Source: Paracoccaceae bacterium (GTDB lineage Bacteria; Pseudomonadota; Alphaproteobacteria; Rhodobacterales; Rhodobacteraceae). From it: a stretch of DNA of 64,000 nt. The notes under the pieces are model-generated. The model saw only the letters and a program-made list of their open reading frames with translations. It did no database searches and was not told the DNA's origin. Each line of letters starts with the position of its first letter. Position 1 is the first letter of the stretch. Positions 1-9,286 of the stretch are shown in pieces. The DNA lies in NCBI GenBank assembly GCA_014762635.1, contig JABURR010000091.1:24229-88228 (forward strand), given 5' to 3'. The translations under genes were made by a program, and so were the position numbers.

Positions 1-12
1 AGAAATACACCA

Positions 13-1584
13 TTGTCAGAAAAGAAGAAACTCCAGATAGGAACTGTATTCCTCTACGTGGTTGCGCAGTTTCTCGTTATCTACATGTCTCTTGGCTATA
101 CGAACGGGAAGTTCATATACGCATTGGATGATCCCTATATTCACCTCTCAGTGGCAGAAATGATCCTCGAGGGTGGCTACGGGATAAACGTTGGAGAGTA
201 TGCTTCTCCATCGTCTTCGATTCTTTATCCCTTCCTCCTCGCCTTCCTGTTGTTAACGGGCCTGGGGGAATTTTCGCCTCTGGTAATTTCGTTCGTTTTC
301 TCTGTTTTATCCCTCTGGATCCTGTCCGGGTATTGCGCGAATTCTGACGTGATGCGAGAGGATCGGTTTTCGAAAATATCTTTTTTCATTCTGCCCCCGG
401 CCCTCATACTCGCCACAAACTCCATCGCCCTGACAATGACCGGCATGGAACACTCAATTCACGTTTTCGCCACCATATCGGCGCTGACAGGTTTGAAGGA
501 CCTCGTCGAAAACCGCGCGACTTCGGTGTCATTAATCAAGGTAGTCCTTGGCGTGCTACTGTGTTCAGTCATTCGTTTTGAGGGGCTGGCGCTGACAGTC
601 GCCATGATCATTGCGCTCTTCATTCTGGGGCACCGCCTTATGACCTTGGCGCTGGCATTTCTCATACCAGCGATACTCTCCATTTACGTTGTCGGCATGA
701 TGTCACTGGGGCTTCCAGCGATACCAAGCTCGGTCATGGTAAAATCGGGCGTGGCAGCCGAGGTCGAAGGCGGCAGTTTTTTCAAGGTATTCTTAGAGCT
801 GTTCGAGAACTTCCGGCATTCTCTTGACTTCGGCTGGGGGATCGCATTCTTCTTTTCCGGAATCTTCTTCCTTTACATTACGTTTGCCCACTCATCTCTT
901 ACTCGAAACTATAGAATTTTCTTTGCCGTTCCGACCTTCATACTGCTCGCCCATGTTTTCGCGGGAAGATATGGGTGGTTCGGCAGGTATGAGTCCTACG
1001 CCGTTGCCGCTCTGATCATTGGAATTTTTTCTGCGCCAAGAAGGATTATTCCATTCCCACTCCCCCGCATCGGCCATACCCTTGCTGTTCTTGCCATCGG
1101 CCTGACATATGTCGACCATATTCGGATCGCACCACTCGCATCTCTGAACATCTACCAGCAGCAATACCAAATGCACAGGTTCGCGACGGAATTTTATCCA
1201 GAAAAGGTCGCCGTCAATGACCTGGGATATGTTTCTTTCAAGAATGATTCCTATGTTCTGGACCTCTACGGACTAGGCTCGGAGTATGCCCGGCAGCTCA
1301 GCCGTCATGACGAATGGACACCGGATCTTCTGACTCAAATCACGGAAAAATATGACATAAACTTTGCCATGATTTATGATCACTGGTTCGAAAACATTCC
1401 CCCGAGCTGGTGCAGAGTAGGTGTTCTGCAAACCAGCATGACCTCGACTGCATCCAATCATGTCGCATTCTACCTGTTTAAGCCCGAGAGCGAAGGCAGG
1501 ATGCGATCGGCTCTGGAGTCTTTCTCGGATAGCTTACCGAACGGGGCTTCTTTTCACAGCTTCCCTTGCCGTTCTTGGTCCTGA
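13..1584 (+). CDS. Multipass membrane protein, GT-C glycosyltransferase-like (possibly 5' truncated)
   Basis: About 523 residues read from a TTG, but the frame is open to the left edge of the window, so the true start may lie outside it. The protein is very hydrophobic with roughly ten predicted membrane helices. Near the N-terminus, after the first helix, there is a DD-P-Y-I-H motif (Asp39-Asp40), the acidic pair found in the first periplasmic loop of many GT-C (family 39-like) lipid-linked-sugar glycosyltransferases; a SPSSS segment follows. The C-terminal third is soluble. This suggests transfer of a sugar from a polyprenyl-phosphate donor, but the acceptor is unknown. Codon use is clearly AT-richer than the rest of the window, which suggests horizontal acquisition. 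Function is an inference from topology and motif only. Confidence 0.6.
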   Translation: MSEKKKLQIGTVFLYVVAQFLVIYMSLGYTNGKFIYALDDPYIHLSVAEMILEGGYGINVGEYASPSSSILYPFLLAFLLLTGLGEFSPLVISFVFSVLSLWILSGYCANSDVMREDRFSKISFFILPPALILATNSIALTMTGMEHSIHVFATISALTGLKDLVENRATSVSLIKVVLGVLLCSVIRFEGLALTVAMIIALFILGHRLMTLALAFLIPAILSIYVVGMMSLGLPAIPSSVMVKSGVAAEVEGGSFFKVFLELFENFRHSLDFGWGIAFFFSGIFFLYITFAHSSLTRNYRIFFAVPTFILLAHVFAGRYGWFGRYESYAVAALIIGIFSAPRRIIPFPLPRIGHTLAVLAIGLTYVDHIRIAPLASLNIYQQQYQMHRFATEFYPEKVAVNDLGYVSFKNDSYVLDLYGLGSEYARQLSRHDEWTPDLLTQITEKYDINFAMIYDHWFENIPPSWCRVGVLQTSMTSTASNHVAFYLFKPESEGRMRSALESFSDSLPNGASFHSFPCRSWS

Positions 1585-1645
1585 TTTCAAGAAACCTGGG
1601 AACCCACACCTAAAATCGCGCCGACGGCACACATGGGGCTTCGGC

Positions 1646-2428
1646 CTACCGCCGATAGGCGACAGAGATGAGATAGATCACCACCGCCGCCGCAATGATC
1701 GACGGTCCTGCGGGCGTGTCGAACCTCAGCGAGGCTTGCAGACCGCCAATCGAGGACAGCGCCCCGCAGCCGATGGCCGCCAGCGCCATCGCCTCGGGCG
1801 TCGTGGTGAAGCGACGGGCCGCGGCCGCCGGGATGATGAGCAATGCCGCGATCAGCAGCGCGCCCACCACCTTGATCGCCACGGCCACCACCAGCGCCAG
1901 CGCCAGCGTGAGCCCCAGCCGCTCGCGCGCGGGGTCGATCCCGGCCGAGGCTGCCAGTTCGTCGTTCAGCGTCGCCGTCAACAAGGCCTGCCAGCGCCAG
2001 ACCAGCAAGAGGCCTACCGCCAGCGACCCGCCCCAGATCACCGCAAGATCCGCCCGGCCAACCGTTAGGATGTCGCCGAACAGCAGCGCCTGCAGGTCCA
2101 CCCGCGCCCCCGGCACCAGCGAGATCGCCACCAGCCCGAAGGCCAGCGCGCCATGGGCCAGCACGCCCAGCACCGTGTCCATCGCCTGCCCGCGCCAGCT
2201 CAGCCCCGAAACCGCCAGCGCCACGCCCATCGCGACCAGCACCGTGCCAAGGAAAACCGGCAGTCCGCTTGCCACCGCCAAGGCCACGCCCAGGATCGCC
2301 GCATGGGCCGTGGCATCGCCGAAATAGGCCATCCGCCGCCAGACCACGAAGGCCCCCAGCGGGCCGGTGGCCAGCGACAGGCCGATCCCGGCAAGCGCCG
2401 CGCGGATCAGGAAATCGTCCAGCATCAC
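1646..2428 (-). CDS. znuB: Zinc ABC transporter permease ZnuB
   Basis: This 260-residue inner-membrane protein has about eight hydrophobic helices and the conserved permease start (DDFLIRA, then a glycine-rich TGPLGAFVVWRRMAYFGD block) typical of the ZnuB/MntB ABC-3 family. It forms the channel through which Zn2+ delivered by ZnuA crosses the cytoplasmic membrane. Its ATG overlaps the stop of znuC by four bases (ATGA), so the two are translationally coupled; zur lies just upstream of znuC. The length is normal for the family. Zinc rather than manganese is favoured by the neighbouring zur gene and by the histidine-rich partners. Confidence 0.93.
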   Translation of the reverse strand: MMLDDFLIRAALAGIGLSLATGPLGAFVVWRRMAYFGDATAHAAILGVALAVASGLPVFLGTVLVAMGVALAVSGLSWRGQAMDTVLGVLAHGALAFGLVAISLVPGARVDLQALLFGDILTVGRADLAVIWGGSLAVGLLLVWRWQALLTATLNDELAASAGIDPARERLGLTLALALVVAVAIKVVGALLIAALLIIPAAAARRFTTTPEAMALAAIGCGALSSIGGLQASLRFDTPAGPSIIAAAVVIYLISVAYRR

Positions 2429-3186
2429 TGCGCCTCGTCCAAAGCGGGGGGATGATGGTGCACATGATCGTGGTCGTGATCATGGCCGTGGTCATGCGCA
2501 TGCTGGTAGAGCGCCAGCGTCCCCCCTGTGCCCAGCCCGAACAGCGCCCGGTATTCCGGTGCGGCCGAGACCACGTTCGGCGCCCCTTCGCAGCAGATAT
2601 GGCCGTTGAGGCAGATCACCCGGTCCGAGGCGCTCATCACCACGTGCAGGTCGTGGCTGACCAGCAGAACCGCCACCCCGGTCTCGGCGCGCACGTCTTC
2701 GATCAGCCGGTAGAACCCGGCGATCCCGGGCTGGTCCAACCCCTGCGTCGGCTCGTCGAGGATCAGGATGTCCGGCTTCGCGAGCAACGCACGGGCCAGC
2801 AGAACCCGCTGGAACTGACCGCCGGACAGGTCCGCCATCTGCCGCGCCCCGACGCCGGTCACGCCCACACGCGCCAACATCTCAATGCGCTCGGCCTCGG
2901 TATGGCGATGGGGCAGCGAGAGAAACCGCATCACCGTCATCGGCAGGGTCGGATCGATATGGAGCTTTTGCGGCACATAGCCGATGCGCAGCCCGTCGGC
3001 CTGCCGCACGGTTCCGGCGGTGGGTTTCAGCACCCCCAGAAGCGCCTTGATCAGGGTCGACTTGCCCGAGCCGTTCGGCCCCACCACCGTGACGATCTCG
3101 CCCTTCTCGATGGCGAAATCCACGTTGCTCAGAACCGGCACCGCCTCATAGCGCACCGTCATGCCATGGGTTTCGATCAGGCTCAT
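2425..3186 (-). CDS. znuC: Zinc ABC transporter ATP-binding protein ZnuC
   Basis: 253-residue ATPase of the zinc importer. The start was set at the ATG at 3186 (MSLIETHG); a longer open frame upstream runs through zur and has no support. Visible motifs are Walker A (GPNGSGKST near residue 37), the ABC signature LSGGQFQR, and Walker B ILILDEPTQGLD. The C-terminus is a histidine/aspartate-rich tail (HAHDHGHDHDHDH pattern), seen in many ZnuC proteins and thought to hold or sense zinc. It overlaps zur (start 3186, zur stop 3183) and znuB, forming a zur-znuC-znuB operon on the minus strand. Confidence 0.95.
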   Translation of the reverse strand: MSLIETHGMTVRYEAVPVLSNVDFAIEKGEIVTVVGPNGSGKSTLIKALLGVLKPTAGTVRQADGLRIGYVPQKLHIDPTLPMTVMRFLSLPHRHTEAERIEMLARVGVTGVGARQMADLSGGQFQRVLLARALLAKPDILILDEPTQGLDQPGIAGFYRLIEDVRAETGVAVLLVSHDLHVVMSASDRVICLNGHICCEGAPNVVSAAPEYRALFGLGTGGTLALYQHAHDHGHDHDHDHVHHHPPALDEAQ

Positions 3187-3671
3187 GGCGCGTGCCCGGC
3201 GCAGGCGGGGCAGAGGCCCAGCGCCTCCACGTTCACCCGGTCGATACGAAACCCGATGCGCGCCGCCGCGGCTTCCATCTCGGCGCGGATCGCGGCCTCG
3301 GGCGCCTCGGCCACGGCGCGGCATTCGGAGCAGATGAAGAAGGCCGGCGCATGCGGCTCACCGGGATGCATACATGCGGCATAAGCATTGAGCCGCCGAA
3401 CCCGGTGCGCCAGCCCGTGCTCCACCAGGAAATCCAGCGCGCGATAGGCCACCGGCGGCTGGTTGCCGAACCCGTCCTCGGCCAGCCGTTCCAGGACCTC
3501 GTAGGCGCCCAGCGCCCGGTGTTCTTCCAGCAGGATCTCCAGCGCCCGACGCCGCACCGGCGTGAGCCGCAAGCCCGCTGCCGCCGCGTGGTGCTCGGCC
3601 TGGGACAACACGTCCTCGGCGCAACCGCCGTGGTCATGGTCATGGAAAGCGATCTCGGCCGGGCGGGGCAT
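3183..3671 (-). CDS. zur: Fur-family zinc uptake regulator Zur
   Basis: 162-residue DNA-binding repressor that uses Zn2+ as co-repressor. The winged-helix region contains the RLTPVRRRALEIL segment (residues about 35-47) and the AYRALDFL recognition helix. Two Cys pairs, Cys114/Cys117 (CSEC) and Cys154/Cys157 (CPAC), form the structural zinc site. A His-rich N-terminus (HDHDHGGC) and Cys100/His102/His107 may supply regulatory ligands. The start at 3671 gives the normal family length; upstream codons run through the operator and into znuA. It is the first gene of zur-znuC-znuB, so it probably represses itself and the transporter. Confidence 0.93.
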   Translation of the reverse strand: MPRPAEIAFHDHDHGGCAEDVLSQAEHHAAAAGLRLTPVRRRALEILLEEHRALGAYEVLERLAEDGFGNQPPVAYRALDFLVEHGLAHRVRRLNAYAACMHPGEPHAPAFFICSECRAVAEAPEAAIRAEMEAAAARIGFRIDRVNVEALGLCPACAGHAP

Positions 3672-3691
3672 GCGGATTCCTCTTGTTACAC

Positions 3692-3705
3692 TATAACATG
3701 TTATA
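3692..3705. promoter_or_regulatory. Palindromic Zur operator between zur and znuA
   Basis: TATAACATGTTATA is a perfect 14-bp palindrome in the only AT-rich stretch of this locus, between the divergent starts of zur (3671) and znuA (3747). Alphaproteobacterial Zur boxes have the same TATAAC/GTTATA character. One site could control both directions. Confidence 0.8.
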
Positions 3706-3746
3706 TTATATCGCGCCCAATCTCGACACAAGCGCGGACACCGGCC

Positions 3747-4646
3747 ATGCGGCACACCCTCTTTGCAGTTCTGACCAGCCTTTTTCTTGCCCCGGCGGCA
3801 CGGGCCGAAGCCCCCACAATCCTGACCGATATCGCGCCGGTGCAGTCCCTGGCCGCGCAGGTGATGGAGGGGATCGGAACGCCCGAGCTTCTGATCTCGG
3901 GCGGGGGCGATCCGCATCACGTGCAACTGCGCCCGTCGCAGGCGCGGGGCCTGTCGCGGGCGGACCTGGTGATCTGGGTCGGCCCGAGCCTGACCCCGTG
4001 GCTGGGCGAGTCGCTCGACAGCCTGCGCGGCAACAAGCCGGTGCTCACCCTGTCGGAGGCCGATGGCCTCACCCATCGCGCCGCGATGTTCGGCGACGAT
4101 CACGATCACGCCCATGACGACGATCACGGCGACGAGGCCGACGACCCACATTTCTGGCTCGACCACGGCAACGCCAAGGTCTGGCTGGGCGCCATTGCCG
4201 AGGCGCTGGCCGAAGCAGATCCCGCGAACTCCGCGCTCTACCGCGCGAATGCCACGGCGGCCGCAACCCGTCTAGACGCAACGGTGACCGAGGCCGCCGC
4301 GATCCTCGCCGCCGCCGGATCGCGCCGGATCGTGGTGAGCCATGACGGCTGGGCGCATTTCGCCGCCGCCTTCGACGTGTCGGTGGTCGGCGCAATCTCC
4401 GAAGGTGACGCCGCCGCGCCGGGCGCGGCCCGGCTCTCGGAGCTGCGCGAGATGATCGTCGGACACGGCGCGGATTGCCTCTTCACCGAGGTCCAGCAAC
4501 CGGGCGATTTCGCCGACACCCTGGCCGAGGGCACCGGGATCGGCCGCGGCACCCTCGACCCGACCGGCGCATCGCTGGGCGCGGGGCCGGACCTCTATCC
4601 AGCGCTGATCCTAGCGAACGCCCGCGCGATCGCGGGGTGCCGTTGA
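3747..4646 (+). CDS. znuA: Zinc ABC transporter substrate-binding protein ZnuA
   Basis: 299-residue periplasmic protein with a signal peptide (residues 1-20, cleavage after ARA). It captures Zn2+ and hands it to ZnuBC. Likely zinc ligands are His57/His58 in GDPHHVQ, His135 in DDPHFWLDH, and the His in VVSHDGWAHF. Between them lies the acidic, histidine-rich flexible loop (about residues 117-130, DDHDHAHDDDHGD), a hallmark of ZnuA as opposed to manganese-binding relatives. The start at 3747 directly precedes the signal peptide; the longer upstream frame crosses the Zur operator and is rejected. Divergent from zur-znuCB. Confidence 0.94.
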   Translation: MRHTLFAVLTSLFLAPAARAEAPTILTDIAPVQSLAAQVMEGIGTPELLISGGGDPHHVQLRPSQARGLSRADLVIWVGPSLTPWLGESLDSLRGNKPVLTLSEADGLTHRAAMFGDDHDHAHDDDHGDEADDPHFWLDHGNAKVWLGAIAEALAEADPANSALYRANATAAATRLDATVTEAAAILAAAGSRRIVVSHDGWAHFAAAFDVSVVGAISEGDAAAPGAARLSELREMIVGHGADCLFTEVQQPGDFADTLAEGTGIGRGTLDPTGASLGAGPDLYPALILANARAIAGCR

Positions 4647-4686
4647 GGGGCACAACGCAAATCGGGCGCGAAAGTCCGACGAAAAC

Positions 4687-4713
4687 CCGATAGAATTCCG
4701 ATAGTTTTCCGAT
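4687..4713. repeat. Three CCGAT(AG) direct repeats at 11-bp spacing
   Basis: CCGATAG at 4687 and 4698 and CCGAT at 4709 recur every 11 bases with AT-rich spacers (AATT, TTTT). They lie in the 164-base gap after znuA, about 100 bases upstream of a small membrane-protein gene. Helical phasing suggests a protein-binding array, but the binder is unknown. Confidence 0.45.
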
Positions 4714-4810
4714 TTGGATTTCGAGGGGGCCGGGCTGGACTGGCGCCCACGAATTCCGGGCGGCATGGCAGCGCATTCCGCCCGCAGTCATGGACGACGA
4801 AAGGACCCCG

Positions 4811-5110
4811 ATGCCCATCGTCCTGATCATCCTCAGTGCGATCCCGGCGTTCCTGATGGTGCGCGGAATCTTCCGCCTGGGCCGGGAGAAGGCCGTTGCG
4901 GGATGGGTGTTCTATTGGCTTGCCGCCGTCATCGCCGTGGTTATCAACCCGATCCTGACGATCCTCGCCATCGCCTTTCTGGGCATGTTCCTGCCTTTGG
5001 GAGATACGGAGCTTATCTTCTTCGTCGTCGGCCCGATCGGAGGGCTGGGCGCGGTCGGTGGGGTTATTGGGGCGACCGCGGCTATCATGTTGGCTTTAAA
5101 GGCAGAATAG
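4811..5110 (+). CDS. Small hydrophobic membrane protein of unknown function
   Basis: 99 residues from the ATG at 4811 (MPIVLIILSAIP), which has a purine-rich AAAGGA seven bases upstream; an ATG seven codons earlier is in frame but less well placed. Almost the whole protein is hydrophobic with three or four predicted membrane helices (roughly 3-15, 32-55, 57-75, 80-97). No family is recognised. It lies convergent to puuD, only seven bases away, and downstream of znuA after a gap that carries phased repeats. Function is unknown; a link to either neighbour is not shown. Confidence 0.6.
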   Translation: MPIVLIILSAIPAFLMVRGIFRLGREKAVAGWVFYWLAAVIAVVINPILTILAIAFLGMFLPLGDTELIFFVVGPIGGLGAVGGVIGATAAIMLALKAE

Positions 5111-5117
5111 GCCGACG

Positions 5118-6341
5118 CTACCCCTCTACCGCGCTCCGATACCAGGCGACGATGGCCGCGCGTTCGGCCTCTTCCATGTAGGACAGGTTCGCGGGCGGCA
5201 TCGCGTGGGTGACGCCCGCCTGCAGGTAGATCTCGCGTGCCTGGCGGGCGATTTGTTCCGGCGTTTCCAGCCGCACCGCCTTCGGCGCCCAGGCCAGCCC
5301 GTCCCAGCCGGGTTCCGCGGCGTGGCACATGGAGCAGCGGCCCAACACGATGTTCTCGACCTCGGCAAAGCCCTCGGCCTCGGCGAAATGGCGGGCCTGG
5401 CCGGTCAGCGCAGCGTCCTCCTCGCCGCGGAAAAGCGGCACGGTGGAGAGCCACGCGATCACCAGGAAGATCACCGCCGTCGCCAGCCAGGTCCATGTCG
5501 GATCGCCTTTCCGCGCGTGGACCGTGTTGAAATAATGCCGGATCGTCACGCCCATCAGGAAGACAAGGCTCGCGATGATCCAGTTGTATTCGCTCGCAAA
5601 AGCCAGCGGGTAATGGTTCGATAGCATCAGGAACAGCACCGGCAGCGTCAGGTAGTTGTTGTGGGTGGAGCGCTGCTTGGCGATCTTGCCGTATTTCGCG
5701 TCAGGGGTACGGCCCGCGATCAGGTCGGCCACGACGATCTTCTGGTTCGGGATGATGATCATGAACACGTTCGCCGACATGATCGTCGCGGTGAAGGCGC
5801 CCAGGTGCAGCAGCGCCGCGCGGCCCGAGAAGACCTGCGTGTAGAACCAGCTCATGCCCACCAGCACCACGAAAAGCGCCGCCATCAGTGCGGTCTGGTT
5901 TGCCTCGACGAAGACCTTGCAGAGCGTGTTATAGGCCAACCAGCCGAAGGCCAGTGAGGCGACGGAAATGGCAATCGCCTGCCAGACGGCGATGTCCAGC
6001 ACGTTGGGGTCCACCAGGTAGAACTCGGCGCCCAGGTAATAGACCAGCACCAAAAGCGCGAAACCCGACAGCCATGTGGCGTAGCTTTCCCATTTGAACC
6101 AGACCAGGTCGCCCGGCATCGTCTCGGGCGCGACCAGGTATTTCTGGATGTGGTAGAAGCCACCGCCATGCACCTGCCATTCCTCGCCATCGGCGCCCGA
6201 GGCCAGGTTGCGGTCCCGGTGCAGCCCCAGGTCCAGCGCGATGAAATAGAAGGACGAGCCGATCCAGGCGATCGCGGTGATCACATGGGTCCAGCGCACC
6301 GCAAGTTCGATCCAGGCGCCGAGGACGGTCAGGTCATACAT
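5118..6341 (-). CDS. puuD: Membrane urate hydroxylase/oxidase PuuD with C-terminal cytochrome c domain
   Basis: 407 residues. The N-terminal three quarters form an eight-helix membrane domain (urate hydroxylase PuuD family, formerly DUF989). The C-terminus is a soluble cytochrome c domain with the heme motif CSMCH (near residue 338) and a distal Met in AMPPANLSYM. The family oxidises urate to 5-hydroxyisourate and passes electrons to the respiratory chain, replacing cofactor-less uricase. Placement beside uraH, puuE-uraD and the urate-type permease fits exactly. It is divergent from the LysR gene, with about 100 bases of shared promoter. Confidence 0.92.
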   Translation of the reverse strand: MYDLTVLGAWIELAVRWTHVITAIAWIGSSFYFIALDLGLHRDRNLASGADGEEWQVHGGGFYHIQKYLVAPETMPGDLVWFKWESYATWLSGFALLVLVYYLGAEFYLVDPNVLDIAVWQAIAISVASLAFGWLAYNTLCKVFVEANQTALMAALFVVLVGMSWFYTQVFSGRAALLHLGAFTATIMSANVFMIIIPNQKIVVADLIAGRTPDAKYGKIAKQRSTHNNYLTLPVLFLMLSNHYPLAFASEYNWIIASLVFLMGVTIRHYFNTVHARKGDPTWTWLATAVIFLVIAWLSTVPLFRGEEDAALTGQARHFAEAEGFAEVENIVLGRCSMCHAAEPGWDGLAWAPKAVRLETPEQIARQAREIYLQAGVTHAMPPANLSYMEEAERAAIVAWYRSAVEG

Positions 6342-6441
6342 GATGGTTTCCCTCGTGGTTTGACGAAAACTTACCGCAAGGGCGGTTTTCTTTGCTATTC
6401 TGAAAATCCGTACGCAGCTTCAAGAAATGCGGGATAATAAG

Positions 6442-7374
6442 ATGGCCTACGTCGATTGCCTGAAAATGTTCGTCCGCGTCTACGAACTGGGCAGCATGAG
6501 CGCAGCCGCGCGCGACCTGCGCGCCTCGCCCGCCGTGGCGTCGAGCCGGATCTCGGAGCTTGAGAAACACCTCGGCGTGCGGCTTTTCAACCGCACCACG
6601 CGGGCGCTGCAACCTACCGAGAACGGGCGCATCTTCTACGAGGGCGCCTGCAAGGTGCTAGCAGCGATCGACGAGGCCGAGGCCACCGTGATGGAGGCCA
6701 GCGACACCCCGCGCGGCACGCTTTTCGTGGCGGCCCCGCTGGGGATCGGGCGGCGGTTCATCGCCCCGGCGGTGCCGATCTTCAAGGACCAGTATCCGCA
6801 GATCGACGTGCGGCTACGCATGTCGGACCGGGTGATCGACGTCACCGGCGAGGGGCTCGACCTGGCCTTTCACCTTGGCATTCTGGAAGACAGCGACCTG
6901 AAGGTCCGGATGATCGCCGAATGCCCCCGCGTCTTGTGCGCCGCGCCCGCCTATGTCGCCCGGCGCGGGAACCCTGCCGATGGCGAAGCGCTGGTGCGCG
7001 ACCGGCATGAATGCCTGACGCTGCGCTTTCCCGGCGCCAAGGAGTTCCAATGGACGCTGGTCACCCCGGATGGCCCGCGCCGATACGAGATCTCGGGCCC
7101 GTTCGAATCCGACGACGGCGACGTGCTGACCGGCTGGGCGTTGGATGGGCGGGGTATCGTGCTGAAACCGCTCTTCGAGGTGGCCAATCACCTGGCCGAG
7201 GGGCGCCTTGTTCCGGTGGCCGAGCCCACGCCTCCGATGCCGGTTCAGCTTTCGGCCCTGTCTCCGCATCGCAAGCTGAAAGATCCCAAGGTGCAGGTCT
7301 TCACCGATTTCATGGTGACCCGGATCAAGGCCGACCTCGAGGCCCGGATGGCGACGGCTCAACTGCCCCGGTAG
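6442..7374 (+). CDS. LysR-family transcriptional regulator of the purine catabolism cluster
   Basis: About 310 residues. The N-terminal winged helix-turn-helix ([18 protein letters not shown] followed by [12 protein letters not shown]) is typical of LysR proteins; the rest is the periplasmic-binding-like effector domain. An ATG five codons upstream (6427) is also possible. It is divergent from puuD and its 3' end overlaps the convergent uraH by 16 bases. Position in the middle of urate and allantoin genes suggests that it senses a purine degradation intermediate. That role is inferred from context alone. Confidence 0.88.
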   Translation: MAYVDCLKMFVRVYELGSMSAAARDLRASPAVASSRISELEKHLGVRLFNRTTRALQPTENGRIFYEGACKVLAAIDEAEATVMEASDTPRGTLFVAAPLGIGRRFIAPAVPIFKDQYPQIDVRLRMSDRVIDVTGEGLDLAFHLGILEDSDLKVRMIAECPRVLCAAPAYVARRGNPADGEALVRDRHECLTLRFPGAKEFQWTLVTPDGPRRYEISGPFESDDGDVLTGWALDGRGIVLKPLFEVANHLAEGRLVPVAEPTPPMPVQLSALSPHRKLKDPKVQVFTDFMVTRIKADLEARMATAQLPR

Positions 7375-7718
7375 GTGGAATAGCCGAAGGGCGAGATCAG
7401 CAGCGGCACATGGTAATGCGCGCCCGCATCACTGATCCCGAAGCGGATCGGAATCTGATCCAGGAACCGCGGCGCCTCGGGCGGTACGCCCGTCGCATCC
7501 AGGTAGGCCCCCGCGTGGAACACCAGCTCATAGGTCCCGGGCGCGAACTCCGCCTTCGGCAGGATCGGCGTATCCGTGCGCCCGTCGGAATTGGTGGTCA
7601 TGGTCACCAGATGGGCGCGCGTGTCCCCCTCGACCCGGTAAAGGGCGATCTCCATCCCTGCCGCCGGACAACCGCGCGCGGTATCCAGAACATGGGTCGT
7701 CAGATATCCGTCTGCCAT
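7359..7718 (-). CDS. uraH: 5-hydroxyisourate hydrolase UraH
   Basis: 119 residues from the ATG at 7718; a far longer open frame upstream is the shadow of puuE. Transthyretin-like fold with the family N-terminal block [14 protein letters not shown] and the signature C-terminal tetrapeptide YRGS. It hydrolyses 5-hydroxyisourate, the product of PuuD, to OHCU (2-oxo-4-hydroxy-4-carboxy-5-ureidoimidazoline). No signal peptide is seen, so it is cytoplasmic. It is transcribed divergently from puuE-uraD, whose C-terminal domain performs the next step. Its 3' end overlaps the LysR gene tail to tail. Confidence 0.96.
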   Translation of the reverse strand: MADGYLTTHVLDTARGCPAAGMEIALYRVEGDTRAHLVTMTTNSDGRTDTPILPKAEFAPGTYELVFHAGAYLDATGVPPEAPRFLDQIPIRFGISDAGAHYHVPLLISPFGYSTYRGS

Positions 7719-7801
7719 GGGATCGTCCTTTGCGCTGCGGGTCGGGCAATCTTCTGCATGAATTATTGTCCCGCGCCACCCCCATGAAATCCAAACGGTG
7801 C

Positions 7802-7834
7802 TTTCGGAATTTTTTGAAAATAATTTTTCCGAAA
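7802..7834. promoter_or_regulatory. Inverted repeat in the uraH/puuE divergent promoter
   Basis: TTTCGGAA and TTCCGAAA form perfect 8-base arms separated by 17 AT-rich bases, centred in the 153-base region between the divergent uraH and puuE starts. It ends 37 bases before the puuE start. Position and symmetry suggest the operator of the nearby LysR regulator, although spacing is wider than a classic T-N11-A box. Confidence 0.5.
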
Positions 7835-7871
7835 CCGGCCTAGTCTCGGCCGACCGAAACCGGGGGAACCG

Positions 7872-9286
7872 ATGAACCGATATCCGCGCGACCTTTATGG
7901 CTATGGCCCGAACCCGCCCGACCCGGCATGGCCCGGCGATGCGAAAGTCGCCGTGCAATTCGTCCTGAACTACGAAGAGGGCGGCGAGAACAACCTGCTG
8001 CACGGGGATGCGGGCTCCGAAGGGTTCCTGTCCGACATTCCCGGCGCCGCGCCCTGGCCCGGGCAGCGCCACTGGAACATGGAGTCGATCTACGAATACG
8101 GCGCCCGCGCCGGGTTCTGGCGGCTGCATCGCCTGTTCACGGGCGCGGGCATCCCGGTCACCATCTACGGCGTCGCCACCGCGCTTGCCCGCAGCCCCGC
8201 GCATGTGGCCGCCATGCAGGACGCCGGTTGGGAAATCGCCAGCCACGGGCTCAAGTGGATCGAGCACAAGGACATGCCCGAGGCCGACGAACGCGCCGCC
8301 ATCGCCGAAGCGGTCCGCCTCCACACCGAGGTCACCGGCGAGCGGCCGCGCGGCTGGTACACCGGCCGCTGCTCCATGAACACCGTGCGCCTCGTGGCCG
8401 AGGAAGGCGGGTTCGACTATATCTCCGACACGTATGACGACGACCTGCCCTATTGGCTCGAGGTCGGCGACCGCGATCAGCTGATCATCCCCTACACGCT
8501 CGAGGCCAACGACATGCGCTTCGCCGGTGCCCCGGGCTGGGTCAATGGTGAGGATTTCTTCCAGTACCTCAAGGATGCCTTCGACACGCTCTATGCCGAG
8601 GGCGAGGCCGGTGCGGCCAAGATGATGAGCATCGGCCTGCATTGCCGCCTGATCGGCCGCCCGGGCAAGGTGGCGGGCCTGAAGCGCTTCATCGACTACG
8701 CCCAGGCCCAGGAAGGCGTCTGGTTCACGCGCCGCATCGACATTGCCCGCCACTGGCAGGAGCACCACCCCGCCCCGGCGCGGCGCGCGCGCCCCTCGCA
8801 GATGGACCGGGAGGCCTTCGTCGGGTCCTTCGGCGGGATATTTGAACATTCCCCCTGGATCGCCGACCGCGCCTTCGAGCTGGAACTGGGCCCGGCCCAT
8901 GACACCGCCGTCGGGCTTCACAGTGTCCTCGCCCGCGCGTTCCGGGCCGCCTCCCCCGAGGAGCGGCTCGGCGTTTTGACCGCCCACCCCGACCTTGCAG
9001 GCAAACTTGCCCAGGCCAAACGCCTCACCGAAAGTTCCACGGCCGAACAGGCCAGCGCCGGGCTCGACGCCCTGACCGACACCGAACGGGCCGAGTTCGA
9101 GGACCTCAACGCCCGCTACACGGCCAAACACGGCTTCCCCTTCATCATCGCGGTGAAGGACCACACCCGCGCCTCGATCCTCGAGGCCTTCCGAACCCGC
9201 GCCGACCAGGACCGCGACACCGAATTCGCCGAGGCCTGCCGCCAGGTCGAACGCATCGCCTACCTGCGCCTGAAGGACATCCTGCC

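Noticed and set aside
7719..9164. A 480-codon upstream extension of uraH antisense to puuE
   Set aside because: It is the shadow of puuE-uraD; the UraH domain begins at the ATG at 7718 and is of normal length.
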